From assembly GCF_000092865.1 (NCBI RefSeq), contig NC_014151.1, positions 2,604,001 to 2,668,000 on the forward strand: a stretch of 64,000 nt of DNA. The letters are read 5' to 3'. The first letter of the stretch is position 1, and each line of letters opens with the position of its first letter. The notes beneath the pieces were generated by a model. That model worked only from the letters and a program-made list of their open reading frames with translations. It did no database searches and was not told the origin of the DNA. The translations under genes and the position numbers were made by a program. This document shows positions 18,101-25,683 of the stretch, in pieces. Source of the DNA: Cellulomonas flavigena DSM 20109 (GTDB taxonomy: Bacteria > Actinomycetota > Actinomycetes > Actinomycetales > Cellulomonadaceae).

Positions 18101-18697
18101 CCCGGCGAGCCCGACGCCCAGCACGTCCGTCCGCCCGTCGTGCTGACCCTGGTCCAGCTCGCCGGGCTCGATGTCGGTCATCCGGCGCCCGGAGCGGGTC
18201 GTGCGGACGCCCACCTCGAGCAGCCGCTCGGGATCGGTCCAGGTGCGCTGCTTGCAGCCGGCGACGGCCACCGACGGCGCGTTCGACACCGTGCGCACGA
18301 GCCGTCCGAGCGCGTCCGGCGCCGGGGCGCTGTCGTCGTGGAGCAGCCACAACCAGGTCGTCGGGCGCTCGTCGAGCGCCTGCGAGAGCACGTCGAGACC
18401 GCCGCGCACCGCCTCGCCGAACGTCCTGGCCCGCGGCACGCGCACCGTGGACAGTCGCGGCACGGGGTGCCCGGCGCCGACGAAGGCCTCGTCGACGAGG
18501 GTGCCGACCTTCTCGTCGACGCCGGCGACGTCGACGACGAGCACCCGCAGCGGGTGGCGGGTCTGGGCTGCGAGCGCGCGGAGCGTCACCGGGAGGTACC
18601 GGGTGCGCCCTCGGGTCACCACGACCGCGGTCACCGGCGTCGTCACCGGTACCGCGGCGGTGGTGATGGGGTCCACGGAGGACAGCGTCTCAGTCAT
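15107..18697 (-). CDS. giant GT2 glycosyltransferase with multi-pass membrane domain
   Basis: A 1196-residue protein. Residues about 20-290 form a GT2 catalytic domain: VTAVVVTRGRTRYLPVTLRA, WLLHDDSAPAP with a metal-binding HDD, and YGDGLDLSRRARLAG. The remaining 900 residues contain about a dozen hydrophobic spans separated by Ala/Arg-rich loops, ending in an extracellular beta-rich part and a terminal span. This architecture is typical of an actinobacterial envelope family encoded with DUF5719 near whiB2 and the rhamnose genes; its acceptor is unknown. The ATG at 18697 is chosen; an in-frame ATG 30 bases upstream is possible. A CATGAT hexamer ends 9 bases before the chosen start. Confidence 0.88.
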   Translation of the reverse strand: MTETLSSVDPITTAAVPVTTPVTAVVVTRGRTRYLPVTLRALAAQTRHPLRVLVVDVAGVDEKVGTLVDEAFVGAGHPVPRLSTVRVPRARTFGEAVRGGLDVLSQALDERPTTWLWLLHDDSAPAPDALGRLVRTVSNAPSVAVAGCKQRTWTDPERLLEVGVRTTRSGRRMTDIEPGELDQGQHDGRTDVLGVGLAGALVRRDVWDALGGTDPALGPYGDGLDLSRRARLAGHRVVVVPDAVVRHAQAAYHGLRPARGGPSRRQDAPVVDLDGDGEPDSADPTRSFAGRRRALLHQRLVGAPAPLVPVVVLLTLAAAVVRSLGQVAAKHPQLALAELRVALLVLLRPRDVLRARRRVRATSVLARRTLRPLQATWRDVWRQVRDRRLARLESRRVGRAPSELELRELAAVATRRRVTLVVVVAVLVLVCATAVGRLVGPVAAGAPLVGDALARVTTGVADVWSAATSGWVAGGLGGPGPADPFLVVLAALSALLGGEPRAAVGVLVLGGAVLAGVGAWAAAGAATRSVLVRAWAALAWASAPALLLAVGDGRVGAVVAHAALPWVALGLARAVGVQRVDQVLSAVATARRSEDERDPDAVAEARAARAAARAAGAHVTARVPTDPAEVDVVTPVRGVAAVPTPRAPVSGAVPVTPAPTTRDDAATDVPALVGAPDPTGSVAAAAGAALALAVAVAAAPVLLVPAVVLVVVAALVVPRARVRVLGVLVPTLVLMGPFLVEVGSAGAAGVRLLLADPGPGAPVAPAAPLARALGVPADPAVLVPGGLPDVLAAAWPYLPGAVLVVLAAVALVRGASVARGVRVCWVAAAAGIAAGACVAAAPLAVTADTWAPAWTGATVSLTTLGLLGAAVLGSDGLASRVAERSFGWRQPLVAVATVLAVVSVLCAIGGWAWTARSGEALALRASTTPVVPVVGQQGARSASSSRVLALGVRADGSVDWSMLRADGDQHVDHAAAGAARGVTGPLDAPRPAPADAAASEVGALAARLVQGAAGDVAAELGVLGVGDVLVPTPQDGSAAARARLVGVLDATAGLERVTHEGSGTLWRVRATQGEAVVSWARTVPSARDVADPLASAVAVAAQGRTVDTAVPPGDAGRVLVLAERADAGWRAWLDGRPLPTVDGGWRQAFVLGPDAGRLEVRHHLPERTPWLVALGLTTLVTVLLAVPLRRRRGVRE

Positions 18698-18779
18698 GCT
18701 CGCGCCATCATGCCGCCGGTGCGGCACGACGCACGGCAGGCGGCCCCGGCGCGGCGCGCCGGGGACGCGACGAGCACCG

Positions 18780-19106
18780 TCAGACCACGCGGCGCTTCAG
18801 CTTGCGCCGCTCGCGCTCGGACAGGCCGCCCCAGATGCCGAACCGCTCGTCGTTCTCGAGCGCGTACTCCAGGCACTCGGCACGGACGTCGCACTGCGTG
18901 CAGACCTTCTTGGCCTCGCGCGTCGAGCCGCCCTTCTCGGGGAAGAAGGCCTCGGGGTCCGTCTGGGCGCAGAGCGCGCGCTCCTGCCAGCCCATGGGCC
19001 CGTCGTCCTCGGGCGTCCCGAAGATCGACAGCACGTTGGAGGGCGCGACCGGTGCGGGGGTGGCGACGTCGTTCGGGAAGCTCTCGTCGTCGAGCAGGTG
19101 CCACAT
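18780..19106 (-). CDS. whiB2: WhiB2-type iron-sulfur transcriptional regulator
   Basis: A 108-residue Wbl protein. The four cluster-binding cysteines are Cys46, Cys69, Cys72 and Cys78 in the pattern C-x22-C-x2-C-x5-C. The FGIWGGLSERERR turn and a basic tail KLKRRVV follow. The segment DPEAFFPEKGGSTREAKKVC is characteristic of WhiB2/WhmD, which controls division and septation. Wbl proteins bind a 4Fe-4S cluster and act with the primary sigma factor. The ATG at 19106 has a GGAGG site 7 bases upstream. A well-formed promoter lies about 140 bases upstream, leaving a long leader. Confidence 0.95.
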   Translation of the reverse strand: MWHLLDDESFPNDVATPAPVAPSNVLSIFGTPEDDGPMGWQERALCAQTDPEAFFPEKGGSTREAKKVCTQCDVRAECLEYALENDERFGIWGGLSERERRKLKRRVV

Positions 19107-19251
19107 ACGTGCCTCCGCAGAATCCTCGTGCTGTGTGGTGCTCGTGCTCGCCGGGTGCCGCCAGGTGCGCCGTGGTCCGGCTGACCACCGTGGGACCCGA
19201 GGTGCGACGCGGGGCCGCGACGTGGAACGTGTCGGCGATCAGTTGTTACGA

Positions 19252-19280
19252 ATTACACGCGTGTCGTTCGCGGTCGTCAA
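19252..19280 (-). promoter_or_regulatory. whiB2 promoter with -35 and -10
   Basis: On the minus strand TTGACG (19280-19275) and TGTAAT (19257-19252) are separated by exactly 17 bases, close to the consensus for the primary sigma factor. It lies in a locally AT-rich island and would give a leader of about 139 bases before the whiB2 ATG. A perfect 10-base palindrome, ACACGCGTGT (19255-19264), overlaps the -10 and could be an operator. Confidence 0.65.
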
Positions 19281-19353
19281 CCGGAGACGTGCTAGATGCC
19301 CGAGTTGTCCGGGTGAAAGTTCGGTGTGCTCGGCGTGGCGTGCGCGAGCCGCC

Positions 19354-19359
19354 TAGCCT
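19354..19359 (+). promoter_or_regulatory. -10 box, leaderless TIGR03089 gene
   Basis: TAGCCT, 8 bases before the GTG at 19368. The 261-base space to whiB2 holds this box and the divergent whiB2 promoter. Confidence 0.55.
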
Positions 19360-19367
19360 AGGGCCCC

Positions 19368-20102
19368 GTGCCGACCCCTCACCGCCCCGCACCGACCGAC
19401 GTCACGGGCCTGCTCGAGCTGCTGCAGCGCGACCCCGGCCGTCCGCGCGTCACCTGGTACGGCGAGGACGGCGAGCGCGTCGAGCTGTCAGGGGCGGTCC
19501 TGGCCAACTGGGTCGCCAAGAGCACCAACCTCCTCGTCGACGAGGCCGACGCCGCACCCGGCGTGCGCGTGGCCCTCGACCTGCCGCCCCATTGGCGCGC
19601 GCTGGTGTGGGCGCTGGCGGCCTGGCGCTGCGGCGCGGGCGTCGTCCTCGACGGCTGCGGAGCGGAGGTGGTCGTCACGCACCGCCCGCAGGAGGCGGGC
19701 CCCGCGTCCCCGGGGGCAGTGGTCGTGGCCGTCGCGCTGCCCGCGCTCGCGCGGCAGTTCGGCCCCGGGCTCCCGCCGGACGCCGTCGACGGCGCCGCCG
19801 TGCTCTCCCACCCCGACGTCGTCGTCTGGGCGCCCCCTGTCGACCCGACGGCCCCCGCCCTGACGGTCGACGGCACGACCGTGCCGCACGCCCGCCTGCT
19901 GGCGGCCGACGCCCCCGCGGCGCAGCGGGTCGCGCTCACCGCCGACGACCTGCCCGCCCTGCTGCGCACCGCACTGGCGACGTGGGCGGCCGACGGCTCG
20001 GTCGTCCTCCTCGCCGCGCCGCTCGCCGCCGCGCTGCGTGCCGACCCCGCGCGCCGCGCGCGCGTGCTCGGGCCGGAGAACGTCACCGACGACCGGGCCT
20101 GA
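19368..20102 (+). CDS. TIGR03089 family protein
   Basis: A 244-residue protein resembling the N-terminal subdomain of acyl-CoA synthetases (adenylate-forming enzymes) but lacking their AMP-binding core and C-terminal domain. Typical segments are VTWYGEDGERVELSGAVLAN, then RVALDLPPHWRALVWALAAW and ADDLPALLRTALATWAADGS near the end. TIGR03089 proteins are actinobacterial, uncharacterised, and usually found beside rhamnose and LCP genes. No ATP-binding motif is seen, so catalysis is doubtful. The GTG start is fixed by a TAGCCT box 8 bases upstream. A strong hairpin follows the stop. Confidence 0.9.
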   Translation: MPTPHRPAPTDVTGLLELLQRDPGRPRVTWYGEDGERVELSGAVLANWVAKSTNLLVDEADAAPGVRVALDLPPHWRALVWALAAWRCGAGVVLDGCGAEVVVTHRPQEAGPASPGAVVVAVALPALARQFGPGLPPDAVDGAAVLSHPDVVVWAPPVDPTAPALTVDGTTVPHARLLAADAPAAQRVALTADDLPALLRTALATWAADGSVVLLAAPLAAALRADPARRARVLGPENVTDDRA

Positions 20103-20109
20103 GACCCCC

Positions 20110-20145
20110 GCACCCGGGACCTGCGCGTGCACGGGTCCCGGGTGC
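20110..20145 (+). terminator. hairpin terminator after the TIGR03089 gene
   Basis: A perfect 12-base inverted repeat (20110-20121 and 20134-20145, arm GCACCCGGGACC) with a 12-base loop begins 7 bases after the stop. There is no T tract, as is common in high-GC actinobacteria. Confidence 0.65.
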
Positions 20146-20152
20146 GATGCGG

Positions 20153-20158
20153 CAGACT
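20153..20158 (+). promoter_or_regulatory. possible -10 box of rmlA
   Basis: CAGACT, one mismatch from TANNNT, ends 8 bases before the rmlA ATG. No ribosome site precedes this ATG, so a leaderless start is plausible. Confidence 0.4.
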
Positions 20159-20166
20159 AGGGCGTC

Positions 20167-21039
20167 ATGCGCGGAATCATCCTGGCCGGCGGCTCGGGCA
20201 CCCGGCTGCACCCCATCACGCTCGGAGTCTCCAAGCAGCTGGTGCCGGTGTACGACAAGCCGATGATCTACTACCCGTTGTCGACGCTGATCCTCGCCGG
20301 CATCCGGGACGTGCTGGTCATCACCACGCCGCACGACGCGGAGCAGTTCCACCGCCTGCTGGGTGACGGGTCGCAGTTCGGCATCTCCATCAGCTACACG
20401 GTGCAGGAGCAGCCGAACGGTCTCGCGCAGGCGTTCGTGCTCGGCGCGGACTTCGTCGGTACCGACAGCGCCGCACTCGTCCTCGGCGACAACATCTTCT
20501 ACGGCCCCGGGCTGGGCACCCGGCTCCAGCGCTTCAGCGACGTCGACGGTGGGGCGGTGTTCGCCTACCGCGTGGCCGACCCGACGGCCTACGGCGTGGT
20601 GGAGTTCGACGCGGAGGGCCGGGCGCTGTCGCTCGAGGAGAAGCCCGCGCGTCCCAAGAGCAGCTACGCCGTGCCCGGCCTGTACTTCTACGACAACGAC
20701 GTCGTGGCGATCGCGCGCGACTTGGAGCCGTCGGCGCGCGGCGAGTACGAGATCACCGACGTCAACCGGGTCTACCTGGAGCAGGGCCGGCTGCAGGTCG
20801 GCGTCCTGCCCCGCGGCACGGCGTGGCTCGACACCGGCACGTTCGACTCCCTGCTCGAGGCGTCGGACTACGTCCGGACCATCGAGCACCGCCAGGGGCT
20901 GAAGATCGGTGCTCCGGAGGAGGTCGCGTGGCGGCGGGGGTTCCTGTCCGACGACGAGCTGCGCGAACGGGCCCAGAAGCTCGTCAAGTCCGGGTACGGT
21001 GCGTACCTGCTGGGCCTGCTCGACGGGGACCGGTCCTGA
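20167..21039 (+). CDS. rmlA: glucose-1-phosphate thymidylyltransferase
   Basis: First enzyme of dTDP-L-rhamnose synthesis: glucose-1-phosphate plus dTTP gives dTDP-glucose and pyrophosphate. The 290-residue length is normal. The nucleotide-binding signature [11 protein letters not shown] (8-18) is followed by [39 protein letters not shown] with the metal Asp, [16 protein letters not shown] and [10 protein letters not shown]. The ATG at 20167 begins at the family N-terminus. rmlD and rmlC lie immediately to the right, rmlB 43 kb away. A coding-like open frame continues in the same reading frame after its TGA stop. Confidence 0.97.
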   Translation: MRGIILAGGSGTRLHPITLGVSKQLVPVYDKPMIYYPLSTLILAGIRDVLVITTPHDAEQFHRLLGDGSQFGISISYTVQEQPNGLAQAFVLGADFVGTDSAALVLGDNIFYGPGLGTRLQRFSDVDGGAVFAYRVADPTAYGVVEFDAEGRALSLEEKPARPKSSYAVPGLYFYDNDVVAIARDLEPSARGEYEITDVNRVYLEQGRLQVGVLPRGTAWLDTGTFDSLLEASDYVRTIEHRQGLKIGAPEEVAWRRGFLSDDELRERAQKLVKSGYGAYLLGLLDGDRS

Positions 21040-21306
21040 TCTGACGAGGGCGCGCACCGCCCACCGAACGGACCGGAAGAGCTCGACCTGCCGGCCGCCT
21101 CGCGCGGCGCCACCCTCCCCCGCCCGCTGACGCCACCCCGCACCACAGCGGCGGGGCCCCGCCCGGCCGACCGCCTGCTCGCGGGGACCGCCGGGGCACT
21201 CACCGCGGCCGCGGTCGTCGCGCTGCGTGGCGTCGGCCTGCTCGAGGGGTGGGCGGTCCTGGCCCTGACGGCCCTGCTCCTGCAGGTCGTGAGCTGGCAG
21301 CCGTGA
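21040..21306 (+). other. coding-like open frame after rmlA, possible small membrane protein with CTG start
   Basis: The 342 bases between rmlA and rmlD hold no ATG/GTG-started gene, but the rmlA reading frame stays open for 88 codons after its TGA. GC-rich third positions and protein-like composition are kept throughout. The last third encodes a hydrophobic helix (GWAVLALTALLLQVVSW) and ends at a TGA (21304-21306). A CTG at 21088 has GGAAGAG six bases upstream and would give a 72-residue single-span protein. Alternatives are stop readthrough of rmlA, an eroded gene, or a sequencing error that removed a start. The stretch 21307-21381 shows nothing. Confidence 0.4.
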
Positions 21307-21381
21307 CGCGGTGACGGCGCGCGTCCCGGCGGCGCCGGCTCGGCCCGCGGTCGGTACGGCCCAGCCCACGGTGGGCGCGGG

Positions 21382-22245
21382 TCAGCCGCCGACGGGCGCC
21401 CCCGCCAGCACCTCGGCAGCCGCGACGTGCCACCGCTCGCGCCAGTCGCCGATCGGCGCCACGCCGACGCGCACGAGCGCGTCGTGCCCGAGCACCGAGT
21501 AGGCCGGACGCGGCGCGGCCGCCTGGTACTCGGCGGAGGAGATCGGCGTGACGGCGTCACGGTCCAGGCCCGCCGCGGCGACGGCCTCCTGCGCGAACCC
21601 GTGCCAGGACGTCTGCCCGGACGCCGTGCCGTGGTACGTGCCCGCGGGCGCACCGGCGTCGACGAGGCGCAGGACCAGGTCGGCGACGTCCCGCGCCCAC
21701 GTCGGCTGCCCGACCTGGTCCGCGACCACGGTGAGCGCACCACGCTGCGCCATCGCGTGCGCGATGGTCCGCGGGAAGCAGCGACCTCCGGCGCCGTAGA
21801 GCCACGCCGTACGCACCACGATGTGGTCGGGCGCCTCCGCGCGCACCGCCCACTCCCCCGCCAGCTTGGTCCGGCCGTACGCCGAGCGGGGCGCCGCGAG
21901 GTCGGTCTCGCCGTAGGGTGACGTCGCGTCGCCGGGGAAGACGTAGTCGGTCGAGACCTGCACGATGCGCGCGCCGGCCTCGCGCGCGCGCCGCGCCAGC
22001 ACCTGCGGCCCTGTGGCGTTGACGGCGAAGGCCGCCTCCTCCTGCTCCTCCGCGGCGTCGACCGCGGTCCAGGCCGCGCAGTTGACCACGACGTCCGCGC
22101 CCTCGACGACGCGGGCGACCGCGTCGGGGTCGAGGATGTCCACCGTCGCGCGGTCGTGCGCCTCGACCTCGTGCCCCGCGTCACGGAGCGTCGCCACGAC
22201 GTCCGTCCCGAGCATGCCGGCACTTCCCATGACCACCCAGCGCAC
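21382..22245 (-). CDS. rmlD: dTDP-4-dehydrorhamnose reductase
   Basis: Last step of dTDP-L-rhamnose synthesis: NAD(P)H-dependent reduction of dTDP-4-keto-rhamnose. The 287-residue short-chain dehydrogenase fold has a dinucleotide site GSAGMLG (7-13), NCAAWTAVDAAE at the nicotinamide side, VSTDYVFPG, and the catalytic pair Tyr123/Lys127 in SAYGRTKLAGE. A GTG start at 22245 is chosen because it directly precedes the Rossmann strand and has GGAGAG upstream; the frame is open to 22320 but that part lacks homology. It is transcribed divergently from rmlC. Confidence 0.95.
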   Translation of the reverse strand: MRWVVMGSAGMLGTDVVATLRDAGHEVEAHDRATVDILDPDAVARVVEGADVVVNCAAWTAVDAAEEQEEAAFAVNATGPQVLARRAREAGARIVQVSTDYVFPGDATSPYGETDLAAPRSAYGRTKLAGEWAVRAEAPDHIVVRTAWLYGAGGRCFPRTIAHAMAQRGALTVVADQVGQPTWARDVADLVLRLVDAGAPAGTYHGTASGQTSWHGFAQEAVAAAGLDRDAVTPISSAEYQAAAPRPAYSVLGHDALVRVGVAPIGDWRERWHVAAAEVLAGAPVGG

Positions 22246-22279
22246 GTGCTCTCCTCTTCCCCTGCGTCGACGGCGGCTC

Positions 22280-22285
22280 ACCTTA
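22280..22285 (-). promoter_or_regulatory. -10 box of rmlD
   Basis: TAAGGT on the minus strand, giving a leader of about 28 bases that carries the GGAGAG ribosome site of rmlD. Confidence 0.5.
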
Positions 22286-22304
22286 CCCGCCGGTGCGGCG
22301 CCGG

Positions 22305-22310
22305 TAGGGT
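22305..22310 (+). promoter_or_regulatory. -10 box of rmlC
   Basis: TAGGGT, about 30 bases of leader before the GTG at 22347, with GAGAGG (22333-22338) as ribosome site. It is divergent from the rmlD box 20 bases away. Confidence 0.5.
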
Positions 22311-22346
22311 GGGACCACACCCAGCCCCCACCGAGAGGTACCTGAC

Positions 22347-22979
22347 GTGCACTACCGCGAGCTGAGCGTCCCCGGGGCGTGGGAGATCACGCCGAAGCAG
22401 CACGGCGACCCCCGCGGGGTGTTCCTCGAGTACTTCAAGGGCGGCCCGTTCGCCGAGGCCACGGGGCACGCGTTCGACCTGCAGCAGGCGAACTGCTCGG
22501 TGTCGGCCGCCGGCGTGCTGCGTGGCATCCACTTCGCCGACGTCCCCCCGGGGCAGGCCAAGTACGTGACGTGCGCCAAGGGCGCGGTGCTCGACGTCGT
22601 CGTCGACATCCGCGTGGGCTCGCCGACGTTCGGGCGGTGGGACACCGTGCTGCTCGACGACACCGACCGCCGCGCGATCTACCTCGGCGAGGGCCTGGGG
22701 CACGCGTTCATGTCCCTCGAGGACGACTCGACGGTGCTCTACCTCTGCTCGACGGGGTACGCGCCGGGCCGCGAGCACGGCATCCACCCGCTCGACCCCG
22801 AGATCGGCATCACCTGGCCCACGACGGCCCGCGACGGCAGCCCCCTGACGCCGCAGCTGTCCGAGAAGGACACGGCCGCACCCACGCTGGCCGAGGCGCG
22901 CGCCGCCGGCCTGCTGCCGGACGCGGCCGTCGTCGAGGAGTACGTGCAGGGCCTGCGCGACCGGGCGCGCGGCGCCTGA
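22347..22979 (+). CDS. rmlC: dTDP-4-dehydrorhamnose 3,5-epimerase
   Basis: Third rhamnose-pathway enzyme, a cupin that epimerises C3 and C5 of dTDP-4-keto-6-deoxyglucose. Length 210 residues. The conserved head ITPKQHGDPRGVFLEYFK, the catalytic His62 in VLRGIHFA, KYVTCAKGAVLDVVVDIR, the LGEGLGHAFMSLED strand and the Tyr in LCSTGYAPGREHGI are all present. The GTG at 22347 has GAGAGG 8 bases upstream. A strong bidirectional hairpin follows the stop. Confidence 0.96.
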   Translation: MHYRELSVPGAWEITPKQHGDPRGVFLEYFKGGPFAEATGHAFDLQQANCSVSAAGVLRGIHFADVPPGQAKYVTCAKGAVLDVVVDIRVGSPTFGRWDTVLLDDTDRRAIYLGEGLGHAFMSLEDDSTVLYLCSTGYAPGREHGIHPLDPEIGITWPTTARDGSPLTPQLSEKDTAAPTLAEARAAGLLPDAAVVEEYVQGLRDRARGA

Positions 22980-22986
22980 ACGGCGC

Positions 22987-23013
22987 GCGCCCGCTGCTCA
23001 CAGCAGCGGGCGC
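22987..23013. terminator. bidirectional hairpin between rmlC and a GT2 gene
   Basis: A perfect 12-base stem (arm GCGCCCGCTGCT) with a 3-base loop separates convergent genes and includes the stop codon of the minus-strand GT2. It should end transcription from both sides. Confidence 0.7.
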
Positions 23014-24011
23014 ACCGCCCGCCAGTACCCCGCGAGGAGCCCCTGCAGCGCGCCCGAGCCGGGCGGCAGCGGCATGACGGCGGGGTCGAACCGCGTCGTC
23101 CACAGGTGGGCCAGCTCGCGGTCCTCGACCCGGCGCGCGGCCTGGACCCAGCGTCGGCGCGACCGCACCCAGGCGATGTGCCGCAGGACCCACCACCAGC
23201 CCCGCAGCTTCTGCCGCCCCCACCCCTGCAGCGACGCGACCAGCAGCATCGCCACCTCGAACGACAGGAGCGGCAGCGCGAGGGCCGCGAGCGTGCGCCC
23301 GCCGTACGTGGTGAGGACGAACAGCAGCCGGTTGCGCTCGAGCAGGTACATCTTGGCCGGGTGCCGACCGAACGCGTAGTGGTGGACGACCACCGCGTCC
23401 GGCACGTACCGCACCCGCAGACCGGCCTGCCACGTGCGCCAGCTGAGCTCGAGATCCTCCTGGTAGGCGAAGAACTCCTCGGGGAACCCCCGCAGCTCCT
23501 CCCACACCTCGCGCCGCAGCACCACGCCCGCCCCCGAGCACGACGCGACGTCGCGCGGCTCGGCGTGCGACGTCGCCGGGTCCCCGAGCCCGCCCGCCCA
23601 GCTCAGGCCGAGCACGTGCAGCGGGTTGCCCGCGGAGTTCATGGTCGACGGGTCGTCCGCGAGCCGGACGTCGCCGGACGCGATGCCGATGCCGGGGTCC
23701 GTGGCCACCGCGACGAGCCGCGCGAGCGCGTCGGGCGCGACGATCGCGTCGCTGTTGACGAGCGCCACGAACGGCGCCTCACCGTGCGCCAGGCCGAGGT
23801 TGACGCCGCCGGTGAAGCCGAGGTTGCGCCCGGGACGGAGCAGCGTCGCGCCGGTGCGTGCGCACAGCTCGTCGAGGTCGTCGCGCGTGGTGCCGTTGTC
23901 GACGAGCACGGTGCGGGGCCGCACGCCGGTGGACGCGGCGACGGCCGCGAGCGCGTCGGCCAGGTACGGCTCGTCGCCGTAGCCCAGCATGACGACGTCG
24001 ACCTCGTTCAC
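22998..24011 (-). CDS. GT2 glycosyltransferase
   Basis: A 337-residue GT-A transferase. The donor half contains VDVVMLGYGDEPYLADAL, TVLVDNGTTRDDLDELC, NLGFTGGVNLGLA and VALVNSDAIVAPDA with the metal-binding NSD. The second half has CSGAGVVLRREVWEEL and AYQEDLELSWRTWQAG, the rhamnosyltransferase-like acceptor motif. A C-terminal hydrophobic segment (about 245-270) suggests membrane attachment. The GTG start overlaps the stop of the flippase gene. It is the last gene of the four-gene operon 26423 to 22998. The transferred sugar is unknown; rhamnose is possible given the neighbours. Confidence 0.9.
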   Translation of the reverse strand: MNEVDVVMLGYGDEPYLADALAAVAASTGVRPRTVLVDNGTTRDDLDELCARTGATLLRPGRNLGFTGGVNLGLAHGEAPFVALVNSDAIVAPDALARLVAVATDPGIGIASGDVRLADDPSTMNSAGNPLHVLGLSWAGGLGDPATSHAEPRDVASCSGAGVVLRREVWEELRGFPEEFFAYQEDLELSWRTWQAGLRVRYVPDAVVVHHYAFGRHPAKMYLLERNRLLFVLTTYGGRTLAALALPLLSFEVAMLLVASLQGWGRQKLRGWWWVLRHIAWVRSRRRWVQAARRVEDRELAHLWTTRFDPAVMPLPPGSGALQGLLAGYWRAVRPLL

Positions 24012-25294
24012 GCCACCTGCTCCTGCCTGCTCAGGGACCGCAGCGACGCGAGCAGCGGGAGCGCCAGCGCGACGAACGCGACACCCGAGCCGACCACGAG
24101 CGCGACGGACGCCACCGTGATGACCTCACCCGGCACGAGCGCGGCCGTGACGAACGCGGCCAGCCCGAGCGCCCACCCGACCAGCACGGGCCGGTCGCCA
24201 CCCTGCGCGAGGAGCGCCTGGGCCGCGACCTGCGCGAGCATGAACAGCCCGCCGGACAGCGCGAGGAGCGTGAAGACCTCGCGTCCGACCGCGAAGTCCG
24301 GGGGGAACAGGAGCGCCAGGAGCCAGTCCCCCAGCGCCCACACGGCGAGCGTGCCGACCGCGGCCAGCGCACCGGTGACCCACCCGACGAGCGCGAGCCG
24401 GCGACGGTAGCCCTGCACGTCGCCCGACCCGAGCAGCGACGCCAGGCCCGGCAGGAGCACGGCCTGCACCGCCGCGAACGCGAAGAGCGGCACCCGCGCG
24501 ATCGCGTTCGCGACCGTGAAGCTCGACACCAGGGCCTCCTGGTCGGCGGCTGTGCGCAGCTGGACCACGACAGGGCCGAGGTTGGCGAGCAGCTGGGAGG
24601 CCAGCGACGCCAGCACGAGGGCGCCGACCGCGCGGCGCAGCGCCCGCACGTCGGCCTCGCCGCCCGGCGTCACCAGACCCGTCCGCCGCGTCGTGACGAG
24701 CACGGCGACGAACGGGGCCAGGACCAGCACGAGGGCGTACGCGGCGACGACACGCACGCCGAGGGCCGCCAGCGCGCCGGCACCGGCCACGCGCAGGACG
24801 CCGTCGACGGCCAGCTGGGCGCCGTACGCCGGGTACCGCCCGCTGCCGGAGAGCAGCCCGCGCACCGCGTACGCGACGGCCGCGCCCCCGAGGGCGGCGA
24901 CCAGCAGCGGCACGTACACGTCGCGCCCGCCGAACAGCCGGCCGGCCAGCAGCGGCCACGACGCGAGGCAGACCACGGCCGTGCCGCCGAGGAGGACGAC
25001 CCCCGCGGCTCCCACCGCGCGCACCGCAGCGCCGGTGGCCAGCCCACGCGCGCGCAGCGACGCCGTCGTGCGCCCGAGCTGCTGCTCCAGCGGCAGGAAC
25101 AGCCCGATGCCGACCGCGTTGAGCAGGGTCCACAGCAGGTTCACGGGCGCAGCAGCCTGGGCGCCGAGCGCGTGCGCGACGAACCACAGGTACCCGTACC
25201 CGGCGAGCCCGAAGACGCCGAGGCCGACCGCGACGGCCAGCACACCGCTGCGCTCGCCGAGCCCCCGGGGGCCGGTCGCGGCGTCCGTCGTCAC
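24008..25294 (-). CDS. Wzx/MATE-like polysaccharide flippase
   Basis: A 428-residue integral membrane protein with about twelve hydrophobic spans, no ATPase motif, and the MATE/MOP-like organisation of lipid-linked oligosaccharide flippases. Landmarks are YLWFVAHALGAQAAAPVNLL near the N-terminus, LEQQLGRTTASLRARGL in the first loop, and a short hydrophilic tail. The GTG at 25294 overlaps the DUF2304 stop and removes a long non-homologous upstream open stretch. A second protein with the same fold and the same early VEQL/LEQQ loop is encoded at 53042-54304. It probably moves a prenyl-linked sugar chain across the membrane. Confidence 0.85.
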   Translation of the reverse strand: MTTDAATGPRGLGERSGVLAVAVGLGVFGLAGYGYLWFVAHALGAQAAAPVNLLWTLLNAVGIGLFLPLEQQLGRTTASLRARGLATGAAVRAVGAAGVVLLGGTAVVCLASWPLLAGRLFGGRDVYVPLLVAALGGAAVAYAVRGLLSGSGRYPAYGAQLAVDGVLRVAGAGALAALGVRVVAAYALVLVLAPFVAVLVTTRRTGLVTPGGEADVRALRRAVGALVLASLASQLLANLGPVVVQLRTAADQEALVSSFTVANAIARVPLFAFAAVQAVLLPGLASLLGSGDVQGYRRRLALVGWVTGALAAVGTLAVWALGDWLLALLFPPDFAVGREVFTLLALSGGLFMLAQVAAQALLAQGGDRPVLVGWALGLAAFVTAALVPGEVITVASVALVVGSGVAFVALALPLLASLRSLSRQEQVA

Positions 25295-25683
25295 GCGTCC
25301 GGGCCGGCGGTCGCGTCCTCGCCCGGCCCGTCCGGCGCGACGGCGGCCTCGAGCCGCTCGACGCGCAGCCGCAGCAGGGCGGCCTGCTCCGCGAGCGTCT
25401 GGTTCTCGTGCTCGATCTCGCCCAGCTCGGCGCTGAGCTGCACGCACACGACGAGCAGCGACAGCAGCCCGAGGAAGAACACGAGGTTGATCGGCGTCGT
25501 GATGCCGACGAGCTCCGACAGCCACTCGGTGAGGCCCGGGAACACCGCGGCCACGAGCACGACCAGCGCGACGACGATCCACAGCCCCGCGTATTTCTCG
25601 CGCAGCCGGCGCCGGCGCAGCAGCTCGAACATGAACGCGAGCGTGACGAGCGCCCCGACCAGGGCGAAGAGGTGCCCGCTCAT
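25291..25683 (-). CDS. DUF2304 family small membrane protein
   Basis: A 130-residue protein with three membrane segments (about 4-22, 34-52 and 67-88) followed by a charged coiled coil (SAELGEIEHENQTLAEQAAL). This is the DUF2304 pattern; such proteins are nearly always encoded next to a DPM-like GT2, here the gene immediately upstream with an ATGA overlap at 25683-25680. It may anchor or regulate that enzyme at the membrane (inference). The chosen ATG at 25683 is fixed by that overlap. Confidence 0.9.
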   Translation of the reverse strand: MSGHLFALVGALVTLAFMFELLRRRRLREKYAGLWIVVALVVLVAAVFPGLTEWLSELVGITTPINLVFFLGLLSLLVVCVQLSAELGEIEHENQTLAEQAALLRLRVERLEAAVAPDGPGEDATAGPDA

